DNA of 52,670 nucleotides from Acidobacteriota bacterium. Its GTDB lineage: Bacteria; Acidobacteriota; Terriglobia; Terriglobales; Acidobacteriaceae. The notes under the pieces are model-generated. The model worked only from the letters and a program-made list of their open reading frames with translations. It was not told where the DNA came from and searched no databases. A program made the translations under genes and the position numbers. Location of the stretch: assembly GCA_021803035.1 (NCBI GenBank), contig JAJZME010000017.1, forward strand, positions 1-52,670, given 5' to 3'. Of this stretch, positions 7,843 through 16,073 are shown one piece after another; position 1 is the first letter of the stretch, and each line of letters starts with the position of its first letter.

Positions 7843-8913
7843 TCAGGTTCGCGCAGACGCCTTTCGCCGCGCCCGCACCGCCGCCGCCAGCTCCTTCAGC
7901 AGTTCGCGGGTTTCCTTCCAATCGATGCAGCCATCCGTGATGCTCTGCCCGTAAACCAGCGGCTGTCCAGGCACCAGCTTTTGCGTGCCCGCCACCAGGT
8001 TGCTCTCGATCATCGCGCCCATAATCCGCCGGTCGCCGCCCGCGATCTGGCCCGCCACATCGTGGCAGACAATTCCCTGCCGCCGGTAGTCCTTGCCGCT
8101 GTTGGCGTGGCTGAAGTCGATCATGATGCGCGGCTGCAGGCCGGCTTTCTCCATCCGCGCCGCGGTGTCGGCAACGCAGTCGGCGGTGTAGTTCACTGTC
8201 TTGCGCCCGCCGCGCAGGATGATGTGGCAGTCCGGATTGCCGGTGGTCACGAAGATGGCCGACTGCCCGTGCTTGGTGTGTCCCAGGAAGGTGTGCGAGT
8301 GCGCCGCCGAGAGCACCGCGTCCACCGCCACCTGCACATCGCCCGAGGTCCCGTTCTTGAAGCCCACCGGGCAGGAAACGCCGGAAACCAACTGCCGGTG
8401 CACCTGACTCTCGGTGGTGCGCGCGCCGATGGCGCCCCAGCCAACCAGACCGGCGATGTATTGCGGCGAGATCATGTCGAGGAACTCCGTGCCGCTGGGC
8501 ACGCCCATCTCGGCCAGGTCCAGCAGCAGCCGGCGCGCCAGACGCAGCCCGTCGTTGATCTTGAAGGACTGATCGAGATGCGGGTCGTTGATCAGGCCCT
8601 TCCAGCCGATCGTGGTGCGGGGCTTCTCAAAGTAAACGCGCATCACCAGCCGCAGATCCGCGGAAAACTCCGCAATGGCCTCTTTGAGCAGCGCGCCGTA
8701 TTCGTGCGCCGCCTTGGGGTCGTGAATGGAGCAGGGGCCGGCCAGAACCAGCAGCCGCGTGTCGCGGCCATTCAGAATGGCGGAGATTTCATTGCGCGCG
8801 TTGAAAATGGTCTCGGACGCGGCTTCCGTCACCGGCGCCTCTTCTTCGAGAAAGACGGGCGGAAGGACGACCTTCGTCCATTGAATGCGAATATCTTCGG
8901 TAGGATGGAACAT
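7843..8913 (-). CDS. aroG: 3-deoxy-7-phosphoheptulonate (DAHP) synthase, class I
   Basis: This 356-residue enzyme condenses phosphoenolpyruvate and erythrose 4-phosphate in the first step of the shikimate pathway. It carries the family's conserved segments GPCSIHD, MRVYFEKPRTTIGWKG, INDPH, GAIGARTTESQVHR, PVGFKNGTSGD and MIDFSHANS. These read closer to E. coli AroG than AroF, so feedback by Phe is possible but not shown. The ATG at 8911-8913 sits behind AGGAAAGAAAGAG and gives the family's usual length; a longer in-frame N-terminus up to 9042 looks spurious. It is monocistronic and divergent from the BON-domain gene. Confidence 0.95.
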   Translation of the reverse strand: MFHPTEDIRIQWTKVVLPPVFLEEEAPVTEAASETIFNARNEISAILNGRDTRLLVLAGPCSIHDPKAAHEYGALLKEAIAEFSADLRLVMRVYFEKPRTTIGWKGLINDPHLDQSFKINDGLRLARRLLLDLAEMGVPSGTEFLDMISPQYIAGLVGWGAIGARTTESQVHRQLVSGVSCPVGFKNGTSGDVQVAVDAVLSAAHSHTFLGHTKHGQSAIFVTTGNPDCHIILRGGRKTVNYTADCVADTAARMEKAGLQPRIMIDFSHANSGKDYRRQGIVCHDVAGQIAGGDRRIMGAMIESNLVAGTQKLVPGQPLVYGQSITDGCIDWKETRELLKELAAAVRARRKASART

Positions 8914-9071
8914 CACTCTTTCTTTCCTGCAGAGCCGCGGCGTGCCGGCCGGGCCTGTGCCAAGGGAACCGGCATATGCCTCCATAAAAAATCTACCAGT
9001 CCGGGCTGCGGCGGGTATGCCCTGGACCTGGCAAGGCAGCAAAACTTTTCCCCCGCTTCCGGGTTGTTATT

Positions 9072-9100
9072 CGTAACAGCTTCCTCGCAAAGTCGTCTAA
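9072..9100 (+). promoter_or_regulatory. Possible ECF-sigma-type promoter for the BON protein
   Basis: CGTAACA (9072-9078) and CGTCTAA (9094-9100) are separated so that GTAAC and CGTCTAA lie 16 bases apart. An AAC-containing -35 with a CGTC-type -10 at this spacing is the general form of promoters read by extracytoplasmic-function sigma factors. It lies about 100 bp before the start codon, and the leader contains a hairpin (CCTTTTCCGC at 9134-9143 with GCGGAAAGG at 9161-9169). This is a motif reading only. Confidence 0.35.
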
Positions 9101-9197
9101 GTGTATGAGCCCGGAAGCAGTTAGTTTGAGCGTCCTTTTCCGCTGTGCGGCATCGAAAAGGCGGAAAGGATCTCGTGGGCGAAGGAGTGACACGAAG

Positions 9198-10787
9198 ATG
9201 AGTCGGCCAGGGAGCAGGAAAGCTATTCCGCGAATCGCGCTGTGGGTCGTGCTGCTGATGCTCAGCGGCACGGTGACATGGGCGGAGGGGAAAGCGGTGG
9301 CCGTTGCGACTGCCGGCCAGAGTACCGGCGCCCAGGCCGTCGCGACTGCCGGTCAGGGCACGAACGCCCAGACCGCTCCGGCACCGGTCCAGAGCACGAA
9401 CACACAAACCACTCCGGCTGCCGGCCAGCGCACCGACGCCCAGATCGAGATGGACGTGGTAAAGGCGCTTGACGCCTCAACCGCGCTGAAGAACGACCTC
9501 ATCACGGCGGCCACCATCCAGAGCCAGGTTACGCTTTCGGGGACCGTCTCAAGCCAAGCGTCGAAAGAACTGGCGGGATCGATTGCCAGCCAGGTTCCGG
9601 GCGTGACCAAGGTGAACAACAACCTCCAGGTTGGCAACCCGCAGCTGGCTGCGGAGCAGCAAAACTTCCCCACCACCAGCAGCACGGAACCGCAGCCGCC
9701 CAGCAGCCAGGAACAGGCCCCACATGCGTCGCAGCCACAGGCTCCGGCTCCCGGCCCCGGCGAAAGCTCCACGCAGGGCGGATATCCTCCCTACCCTTCG
9801 TCCCCGCAACAGCGTCCCCCGTACCAGAGTCCATATCCGCCGCAGTATCCCGGCCAGTACCCTGGACAACAGCCTGGTCAGTATCCAGGACAGCAACAGG
9901 GGCAATATCCCGGCCAGTATCCTGGGCAATACCCCGGCCAGTATCCGGGACAACAACCTGGTCCGTATTCAGGACAGCAACAGGGACAATATCCGGGACA
10001 ATACCCCGGGCAATATCCGCAGCAGCCCGCATATGAGCAGGCCACTGGCCCTGTGACGATTCCGGCGGGAACCCTGCTGAGGGTGCGCACCAACGAGCCG
10101 GTTAGCAGCAAGCAGGCCCAGCCCGGAACTCCCGTGCAATTTACGGTCATTCGCGATGTGGTTCGTGGCGGAGTTCTGGCAATTCCGCGTGGCGCCACGG
10201 TACACGGCGAAGTGATCGAGGCCAAGCAGGCTGGTGAACTGGGCGGGAGTCCGGAACTGGCTCTTCGGCTCACGTCGCTCGATCTTGGCGGCAGGACGTA
10301 CCCCATCGAATCCGATCTATTCAGGGTGAAAGGACCCAATAAGGCTGGCTACACCGCCCGTAACGCGATCGGTGGCGCGCTTCTGGGTGCAATCATCGGG
10401 GGCATCGCGGGCGGCGGCGGCGGCGCTGCCATTGGCGCTGGAGCTGGCGGGACAGCCGGTACGGCCATCTCAGCGGCAACCGGGGGACCGAACGCCTGGA
10501 TTCCACCCGAGGCGCTCGTCACCTTCCATCTCGCCGCTCCGCTCACAGTCACGCCGGTGAGCCCACAGGAAGCGGCACGGCTTGCTCAAGGGCTTTACCG
10601 CGGCGGTCCGAATCTTTATCGCCGCGGTCCATACGGACCCAATGGATACGCACCCCCACCCTATGGATCGTCGCCCTTTGCGGGTGGACCGTACGGACCC
10701 TATGGCCCATACGGCGGCCCATACGGTTACCCGCCAGTGTTCTATCGTCCGTACTTCATGATGGGCGGGCTTTACTACTGGCGCTAG
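9198..10787 (+). CDS. Secreted BON-domain protein with PGQY repeats and a glycine zipper
   Basis: This protein of about 529 residues starts at ATG 9198 (MSRPGSRK), preceded by GAAGGAG; an upstream in-frame ATG at 9105 has no such support. A signal peptide (hydrophobic core IALWVVLLMLSGTVTWA) is followed by a Gln/Thr/Ala-rich linker. A BON domain (about 80-146, DAQIEMDVVKAL...LQVG), a fold that binds membranes or envelope components, comes next. A low-complexity stretch of QYPGQ/QQPGQ repeats (DNA about 9843-10025) follows, then a beta-rich domain (IPAGTLLRVRTNEPVSS), a glycine-zipper segment (GGALLGAIIGGIAGGGGG), and a Pro/Tyr/Gly-rich C-terminus. The protein is probably periplasmic or outer-membrane associated; its role is unknown, perhaps envelope stress. 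Confidence 0.85.
   Translation: MSRPGSRKAIPRIALWVVLLMLSGTVTWAEGKAVAVATAGQSTGAQAVATAGQGTNAQTAPAPVQSTNTQTTPAAGQRTDAQIEMDVVKALDASTALKNDLITAATIQSQVTLSGTVSSQASKELAGSIASQVPGVTKVNNNLQVGNPQLAAEQQNFPTTSSTEPQPPSSQEQAPHASQPQAPAPGPGESSTQGGYPPYPSSPQQRPPYQSPYPPQYPGQYPGQQPGQYPGQQQGQYPGQYPGQYPGQYPGQQPGPYSGQQQGQYPGQYPGQYPQQPAYEQATGPVTIPAGTLLRVRTNEPVSSKQAQPGTPVQFTVIRDVVRGGVLAIPRGATVHGEVIEAKQAGELGGSPELALRLTSLDLGGRTYPIESDLFRVKGPNKAGYTARNAIGGALLGAIIGGIAGGGGGAAIGAGAGGTAGTAISAATGGPNAWIPPEALVTFHLAAPLTVTPVSPQEAARLAQGLYRGGPNLYRRGPYGPNGYAPPPYGSSPFAGGPYGPYGPYGGPYGYPPVFYRPYFMMGGLYYWR
9843..10025 (+). repeat. Tandem PGQY-coding repeat inside the BON gene
   Basis: About 180 bp of imperfect 12-15-bp units (CAGTATCCCGGC and variants) encode runs of QYPGQ and QQPGQ. 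Third-position variation between units indicates the repeat is kept at the protein level, although slippage between strains is likely. Confidence 0.85.
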
Positions 10788-10830
10788 CTGGCGATCATTG
10801 CCAGGAAGCAAAACCCTCTCAGGCATGCGC

Positions 10831-10853
10831 GGGCGCCCGGATCACGGGCGCCC
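10831..10853 (+). terminator. Candidate terminator hairpin after the BON gene
   Basis: GGGCGCCC at 10831-10838 pairs with GGGCGCCC at 10846-10853 around a seven-base loop, 43 bp after the stop codon. The following ATTCTGTT has only a poor T-run, so factor-independent termination is possible but not certain. Confidence 0.4.
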
Positions 10854-11038
10854 ATTCTGTTGAGCGGTATTGCAGTTCAGGACGCGGGAGCCGACTACCT
10901 GCGAAGGAAATGAACAACCGTCATCGATCCGGCAGCTTGTTACCTGAGTAGTAAATCGAAGACGCAAAACCGCATTCGCCGGGACGGCATTCTTCAGTCG
11001 CTCATGCTGTTTTGATTGGGCGAAGGGCCAATTTACTG

Positions 11039-11287
11039 TTAGGAGCAATTCGATCCGGTGTCAGGCTGGGTAGGTGACGCGCCGAGTTCTATGCCGGAGT
11101 TCTTGCGCTTGCGAAAGTGCGGCCATTTACGGGTTAAGAGTTGCAGGGAGTAGGGAACCTTAGGCCACAATTCTTCTATAAGATGTTTATTTTCTAAATT
11201 GTATTTAATGTTAGTCGGGCAACCAAGGCCTGGTGCGCAGGCGTCGTCCGCTGTAGGCCACAGCATAAAATCATCGACAATAGACAT
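11039..11287 (-). CDS. Possible small protein of unknown function
   Basis: This 82-codon frame starts with ATG at 11287 behind an AGGAG at four-base spacing, which is better than chance for a spurious frame. It encodes MSIVDDFMLWPTADDACAPG and a basic C-terminal half. I recognise no family, and its composition (AT-rich middle) is unlike neighbouring genes. It could be a young or acquired small gene, or no gene at all. Confidence 0.25.
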   Translation of the reverse strand: MSIVDDFMLWPTADDACAPGLGCPTNIKYNLENKHLIEELWPKVPYSLQLLTRKWPHFRKRKNSGIELGASPTQPDTGSNCS

Positions 11288-11293
11288 TCGGCT

Positions 11294-11305
11294 CCTGTAT
11301 ACAGG
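11294..11305. promoter_or_regulatory. Perfect 12-bp palindrome CCTGTATACAGG
   Basis: CCTGTATACAGG is an exact palindrome lying between the leftward small frame and the rightward regulator-like gene. It is of the size and symmetry bound by dimeric repressors. It is a single occurrence, so this is a candidate operator only. Confidence 0.35.
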
Positions 11306-11400
11306 TCTTGAGTAAATTTCTATCAGATGTAAAGGGCCTGTTTGATGCCAATGATTCGCCTATCAGTAACTGCCATCTAACCTTCGCAAAGGGGGCACGC

Positions 11401-12762
11401 GTGGGAGTTTGGGTCCTTCAGAACAAGGAACCTCCCGATATTGAGACTTGTCAGGCGCTTCTGGAACGAGTCCTTTCCAGTCCACAATTGCGACGCTCGG
11501 CGCGCATGAGGGATTTGCTGGCTTATGCCGGCCGGCGGGCGCTTAAGGGCGGTTGCGAGCAGCTTCGCGAGCAGGAAATCGGAATCGAGGTTTTTGGGCG
11601 TCCTGCCGGCTACGACACCAGCACCGACAATATCGTCCGGGTCAATGCGACCGAACTGCGGAAGCGGATTGAGGCCTATTTTGAGTCCGAGGGCCGCGAT
11701 GAATCGCTGATCATGGAGATCCCACGTGGCAGCTACATTCCCGTCTTCCGTTATCGTCCGGTTGAGTCGCCTGCTGAGTCGCAAGAAGCTCAGTCGACGC
11801 CTACTCCAGAGTCCGAACCACCGGTGCCCATCTCCAATGTGCCCAAGGAGGCGCATGTGCGCGGAGGGTTGTGGCGGGCGGGCGTAGTTGCCGCAGGGCT
11901 GGTGATACTGGCGCTTGCCAGCGGATGCCTGTACCTGTGGCAGCAAAACCGGGTCATGCACCGGCGGCTCTATCCGTGGGAATTGAAGCCAGACGTTGCT
12001 GCGCTCTGGTCCAGCTTCCTGGGCGCGAATCCGACCACGGATGTGGTGATGGCAGATGAAGGATTCGGCTTGCTCCAGACTGTCACCGGGGAGTCGTATA
12101 CGCTGCAGGACTATCTCAATCGCACCTATTTGAACGAGCTTCAGGCCCAGGATTTGAATCCACAAGTGCGTTCTCTGCTGGAGACTTTGGCGCAAAAGAC
12201 GCTGGTGAGCCGGGGCGGATTCATTCTGGCGCAGCATCTTGAGACACTGGAGCCGCTGGGCAACCGCATTCGCCTGTATTTCGCGCGCAACTATATGCCC
12301 TATCTCATCAAGCGCGACAACGTGATCCTGTTCGGCAACCCGCAATCGAATCCGTGGATGGAGATTTATGATCGAAAGCTCAATTTTACTGTCGCTCCTG
12401 AGCCGACTCAGGGAAATTCAGATGTGACAGGCGTTCCGCGGATGCTTGTCGAGGATCGCGCTCCGGCAAGCGGCGAACAGGCCGCATATGCGCCTTCGGG
12501 CAGCGTGGGATATTGCACCGTGGCCTATTTGCCCAATGCTGAGCGCACCGGAAAGGTGATGCTGATCGAGGGCACGACCTCGGAAGCCGCACAGGGATGC
12601 GGCGATTTTCTTTTGTCGGAACAGGGAATGTCGAGCTTGCGGAAGAAGCTGGGCGGGACAGAGTTCCCGTATTTTCAAGTGCTGGTGCGAACCTCGCATT
12701 TGATCGATACGCCGATGGGCGCGACAATCGTGGCTTACCGCAAGCTGACCGGCCTGCGTTAG
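11401..12762 (+). CDS. Membrane-anchored protein with acidobacterial regulator-like N-terminal domain
   Basis: This protein of about 453 residues begins with the segment LLERVLSSPQLRRSARMRDLLAYA...LREQEIGIEVFGRPAGYDTSTDNIVRVNATELRKRI. That pattern (x-S-x-x-x-x-S-x-R-x-x-x-x-L...VFGR...D-x-IVRV-A--LR) heads many acidobacterial adenylate-cyclase-like, TolB-like and regulator proteins and is probably a DNA- or protein-binding helical domain. A Pro/Glu-rich linker, one transmembrane helix (AGVVAAGLVILALASGCLYLW) and a C-terminal domain of about 270 residues with no motif I know follow. I choose the GTG at 11401 because AAAGGGGG precedes it; a TTG at 11308 is the longer alternative. It may link an extracytoplasmic signal to transcription. 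Confidence 0.7.
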   Translation: MGVWVLQNKEPPDIETCQALLERVLSSPQLRRSARMRDLLAYAGRRALKGGCEQLREQEIGIEVFGRPAGYDTSTDNIVRVNATELRKRIEAYFESEGRDESLIMEIPRGSYIPVFRYRPVESPAESQEAQSTPTPESEPPVPISNVPKEAHVRGGLWRAGVVAAGLVILALASGCLYLWQQNRVMHRRLYPWELKPDVAALWSSFLGANPTTDVVMADEGFGLLQTVTGESYTLQDYLNRTYLNELQAQDLNPQVRSLLETLAQKTLVSRGGFILAQHLETLEPLGNRIRLYFARNYMPYLIKRDNVILFGNPQSNPWMEIYDRKLNFTVAPEPTQGNSDVTGVPRMLVEDRAPASGEQAAYAPSGSVGYCTVAYLPNAERTGKVMLIEGTTSEAAQGCGDFLLSEQGMSSLRKKLGGTEFPYFQVLVRTSHLIDTPMGATIVAYRKLTGLR

Positions 12763-12900
12763 GACTTGCTGGCACTTCGATAACGCATTGGTTGTGCTGA
12801 CAGATCCTCAGCCTTCGAGAAAAGTATCCGCTGCACGATGGCACACCAAGAAGGTACGCCGGCATGATCTGGGCTTCCGCGCCGAGTTCGGCAATCGGCG

Positions 12901-13371
12901 TTACCTTGGACGCAAGGACTTAATCGCCGCCGGCAACCGTTCTTCAATCAATTTGGCCCGTTCTGCCGCCAGGCCACCAAGATACGACGACGCCGGTGTG
13001 GTGGTAAGGACCAGAGCCAAAGCGATCAACGAAAAACACAGTCCTGCCACGCCAGCCGCAACCAGCATCGTGTAAATGGATGGGTTATCCAGCCCCAGAA
13101 CACTGAAGGCCATATTCTCGAACGGCTTGATGTGCCGTAATACGGCAAGCGCAAAGAGAAAAAACAGAGCGGAGAGCGACGTCAAGAGAGCCAGTGCGCC
13201 GTCCAGACTGCGGTGAAATTTCTGTCTCGCGCTGCAATATGCGCATTCTGCCAGATGCTGCTCGTAATCCTTGCGCATCTCGGGAGAGATGCCGGAGATA
13301 TCGTACCGCCAACTCGCCAGGATGGATCCTACTACTCGGTCTGTGCAACGGGTCTTCGTCATAGACATCAC
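12901..13371 (-). CDS. Anti-sigma-like membrane protein with zf-HC2 zinc finger
   Basis: This 156-residue protein has the zinc-binding pattern H-x3-C-x2-C in EQHLAECAYCSARQKF (about residues 38-53), the hallmark of zf-HC2/ZAS anti-sigma domains. Two hydrophobic segments follow (about 60-82 and 98-122), then a cytosolic basic tail. Such proteins hold an ECF sigma factor at the membrane, but no sigma factor gene is adjacent, so its partner is unknown. The start ATG at 13371 has other ATGs three codons later. Confidence 0.65.
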   Translation of the reverse strand: MMSMTKTRCTDRVVGSILASWRYDISGISPEMRKDYEQHLAECAYCSARQKFHRSLDGALALLTSLSALFFLFALAVLRHIKPFENMAFSVLGLDNPSIYTMLVAAGVAGLCFSLIALALVLTTTPASSYLGGLAAERAKLIEERLPAAIKSLRPR

Positions 13372-13587
13372 AACCCACTTTCCAAATAGCTGGAATCAGC
13401 CGCTGTTTCCCGACCTGTCTGTCGAGACAGCGGAGTGCACTTATTGAAAAGATGCGTCATCGAACCTGCATGATTCAGTGGCGCATTAACCAGCATTCCC
13501 CGCACGAAAAATCCTCAGCATCAGAACTCGCCGATGCCGCCAAAAACGGGGATAAATGCCCATTTCTCATTATTGTAACGTAATGGT

Positions 13588-14559
13588 CTAGAAATAAAGA
13601 GATGAAAGTGGATCATTTTGCCGGGCCAGCAAGAGGCGGTTGGCCAGCAAGCTGGCCCGCCCATTGAGGGCGCGCTCGGCCGCTACCCTTGCCAGCTCGG
13701 GATGATTATTGTTTTCAGACAGATGGGCAAGGATTACGTAGGCCGCCTGGCCGTCGTAGCTGTTATCGAGAAACTCCGCCGCCGCGTCATTTGAAAGGTG
13801 CCCTACCCGCGAAAGCACACGCTGCTTGACCGTCCAGGGATAAGGGCCGTCGCGCAGCATCTCCAGGTCGTGGTTGGATTCGAGCAGGAGCAGATCTACG
13901 CCGGCCAGTTGTGCTTTCACGTTGGGCGGGATGTAGCCAAGGTCAGTGGCAAAGCCCATCTTCACGCCCTCGGCGCGAAAGACGAACCCGACCGGATCGG
14001 CGGCATCGTGGGGAGTCGTAAAGGGACTCAGGTGAATATCGCCGATCGCAAAGGGCTGACCGGCCTCAAAGTATTCGACGGCCGGAAGCCATGTGGGATC
14101 CTGTTTTGCCGCCGGCTCCGGCTCCGGCGCTGAAACCTCATCCGCGCCCGGGGCGACGGCCCCGACAGTATCTGAATCGTCGGGTTCCGTCCCGGCGGAT
14201 TGTGTTTCAGCTTCGGCCTGCCGCTCGGCTGTCTGCCTGCGGCATTGTTCCAGCCATTGCGCGTAGGTCATCTGACGGCGCGGCGCCAGCCAGCGCATCC
14301 ATGCGCGGTGAGTGGCTTCGGTGAAGTAGACCGGAATGCCCAGCTTGCGGGCGGTCACGGCCAGCCCGTTGACGTGGTCCTGGTGCTCGTGGGTAACAAC
14401 AATTGCGTTCAGGGTCTCCGGCTCCTCGCCAGCCTGCTTCATGCGCCGGAAGAGCTCGCGGCAGCTCAATCCCGCATCGACCAGGATGCGGGTGCGTCCG
14501 CCGGAGATGACTGTGCTGTTGCCTTTGGATCCCGAGGCCAGCACTGTGAAACGCACCAT
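13588..14559 (-). CDS. MBL-fold metallo-hydrolase, WalJ/YycJ type
   Basis: This 323-residue protein opens with VLASGSKGNSTVISGG and carries the metallo-beta-lactamase motif THEHQDH (T-H-x-H-x-D-H, about residues 55-61). Later ligands are seen in FTTPHDAADPVGF, ATDLGY and LAHLSENNNHPELA. This set is typical of the WalJ/YycJ subfamily, thought to be 5'-3' DNA exonucleases. It is about 60 residues longer than usual because of an insertion rich in Glu, Ala and Pro (about 103-160) between core strands, probably a disordered loop. It lies 51 bp downstream of the LytS-type kinase on the same strand, so co-transcription is likely. Confidence 0.85.
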   Translation of the reverse strand: MVRFTVLASGSKGNSTVISGGRTRILVDAGLSCRELFRRMKQAGEEPETLNAIVVTHEHQDHVNGLAVTARKLGIPVYFTEATHRAWMRWLAPRRQMTYAQWLEQCRRQTAERQAEAETQSAGTEPDDSDTVGAVAPGADEVSAPEPEPAAKQDPTWLPAVEYFEAGQPFAIGDIHLSPFTTPHDAADPVGFVFRAEGVKMGFATDLGYIPPNVKAQLAGVDLLLLESNHDLEMLRDGPYPWTVKQRVLSRVGHLSNDAAAEFLDNSYDGQAAYVILAHLSENNNHPELARVAAERALNGRASLLANRLLLARQNDPLSSLYF

Positions 14560-14610
14560 GCCTTCGAGAATAGCGCGAATGGCTGTGCATTGCGGCGTGA
14601 AGTGCGCCGG

Positions 14611-16011
14611 TTAAAGCAGGCCGCCGCGACTTCGTCCATCGGCTCCAGCCATGACGGCGGGAAACTCAATGGAAACCAGTGTGCCGCGGCCGGGATTGCT
14701 GACCACCTCGAAGCGGGCCCGGTCACCGTAAAGCACTTCCAGACGCTCCCGCACGTTCCGCATGCCGATGCCGGCGCCAGTATGGTGCAGCGCAGTGGCG
14801 GGCCGGCCGCTCATGCCCACGCCGTCGTCGGCCACCTCGATCAAGACCCGGTCATTGTTGAGGCGGCTGCGCACGGTAACCGTGCCGCCGTTCAGACGCG
14901 GTTCCAAGCCGTGCTTGATGCTGTTTTCGATCAGCGGCTGAAGCAGGATGCTGGGCACCAGAACCTGCAACGTGCGCGGATCAATTTCCTTCTGCACCCG
15001 CAGCTTGTCGGCGCCGAAACGCACCACCTCGATGTCGAGGTAGTCGTCGGTGAATCGCAACTCTTCGTCCAGCGGCACGAAGGTGTCGTGGTCCTTGAGC
15101 AGCGCGCGCAGGATATTGGCCAGCTTCACCGTCATCTCGCGCGCCAGTTCGGGCTGTCTGCGCACCAGCGAAGCGATGGAGTTGAGCGTGTTGAAGAGGA
15201 AGTGCGGATTGATCTGGCGCTGCAAGGCATCGAGCCGCGCTTCCAGCAGCAGCCGCTTTTGCTCTTCGAGCGAGAGTTCGATGCGCAATGAGTTCCAAAT
15301 CTTGAGCGCGATGCCTACGGTGATGGGCGCGCTGAGCCACACCAAGACCCGCAGGCCGGGCTGGCTGGTATTAATCGCATATAACCAGCGCCGATGCGGC
15401 TCCGGCGGATAGGTGTACGCGATCCATTCGCGGCATATCTCCATACCCACGATGACAAACAGCATCATGATCTGGCGGTCGATGCCGGGCTTGCGGAGAT
15501 TGCGCCGTATCCACCGATAGAGGCTGAGATCGATGAATGGCGTGAACGACCAAACCTCCTCACGGGTCACAAAGCGCCCCAGGATGCCCGCCGTCAGACC
15601 CACCGCCAGGTTGAACGGCGGCGCCAGGAACTCATGGTGCAGAGCGGCTGGAACCGACAGCACCAGCCCGCCCAGCATGGCCCAGCCCGGGCCGAGCAGC
15701 AGACCGAGCAAAATCACGGTCTCAAAGGAGATGTCGGCGCCTTTAAAGTTCGGCACAATGGTCCGCATCCAGACACCGAGCGTGAGCGGCACCAGGAAAA
15801 AGGCCAGCAAGGCCAAGGTTTCGTGGGGTTTGCGGCGCTCGGCAAACAGCAGGCGCTGAAAGATATAGGAGCGGCCCAGGGCGCTGGCTACAGCAGCGGC
15901 TACACCCCATTTGACGAGCACCGTGATGACGACGAGCGTGTTGGTCACGCAATCCAATGTATCGCGACGCGGAGCACGGCATCCAATGCTTTGTAACTCA
16001 TCCCCAGCCAT
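14611..16011 (-). CDS. LytS-type sensor histidine kinase
   Basis: This protein of about 466 residues has five to seven membrane helices in its N-terminal half, resembling the 5TM sensor of LytS-like proteins (LLGPGWAMLGGLVLSVPAALHHEF). It ends in a His_kinase domain whose phosphoacceptor box is LQRQINPHFLFNTLNS and an HATPase with IENSIKHGLEPR, DDGVGM and GAGIGMRNVRERL. The likely input is a cell-envelope or small-molecule signal. No LytTR response regulator is adjacent, so the partner is elsewhere. The ATG at 16011 has weak support, and a GTG at 15948 (VTNTLVVITVLVKWG), just before the first helix, is an equally good start. It is divergent from ribA. Confidence 0.85.
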   Translation of the reverse strand: MAGDELQSIGCRAPRRDTLDCVTNTLVVITVLVKWGVAAAVASALGRSYIFQRLLFAERRKPHETLALLAFFLVPLTLGVWMRTIVPNFKGADISFETVILLGLLLGPGWAMLGGLVLSVPAALHHEFLAPPFNLAVGLTAGILGRFVTREEVWSFTPFIDLSLYRWIRRNLRKPGIDRQIMMLFVIVGMEICREWIAYTYPPEPHRRWLYAINTSQPGLRVLVWLSAPITVGIALKIWNSLRIELSLEEQKRLLLEARLDALQRQINPHFLFNTLNSIASLVRRQPELAREMTVKLANILRALLKDHDTFVPLDEELRFTDDYLDIEVVRFGADKLRVQKEIDPRTLQVLVPSILLQPLIENSIKHGLEPRLNGGTVTVRSRLNNDRVLIEVADDGVGMSGRPATALHHTGAGIGMRNVRERLEVLYGDRARFEVVSNPGRGTLVSIEFPAVMAGADGRSRGGLL

Positions 16012-16073
16012 TTACCGGGCGACCCTGTGACGGCCGCCGCTGCGGCTGGCCCGGGGCAACGTAAAATGAAGCT

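Larger units (their letters stand above)
10788..11400. other. Intergenic region with a GC hairpin and a small unassigned frame
   Basis: No confident gene. It contains a strong hairpin just after the BON gene (10831-10853), an AT-rich patch around 11175-11215, and a leftward 82-codon frame (11039-11287) noted separately. A perfect 12-bp palindrome sits at 11294-11305. Confidence 0.5.

Noticed and set aside
7777..9108. 443-codon frame opposite DAHP synthase
   Set aside because: It is antisense to a complete, highly conserved enzyme gene and has no protein motifs.
9843..10025. Repeat block considered as a CRISPR array
   Set aside because: The units are 12-15 bp, contiguous and in frame, coding QYPGQ repeats; there are no spacers.
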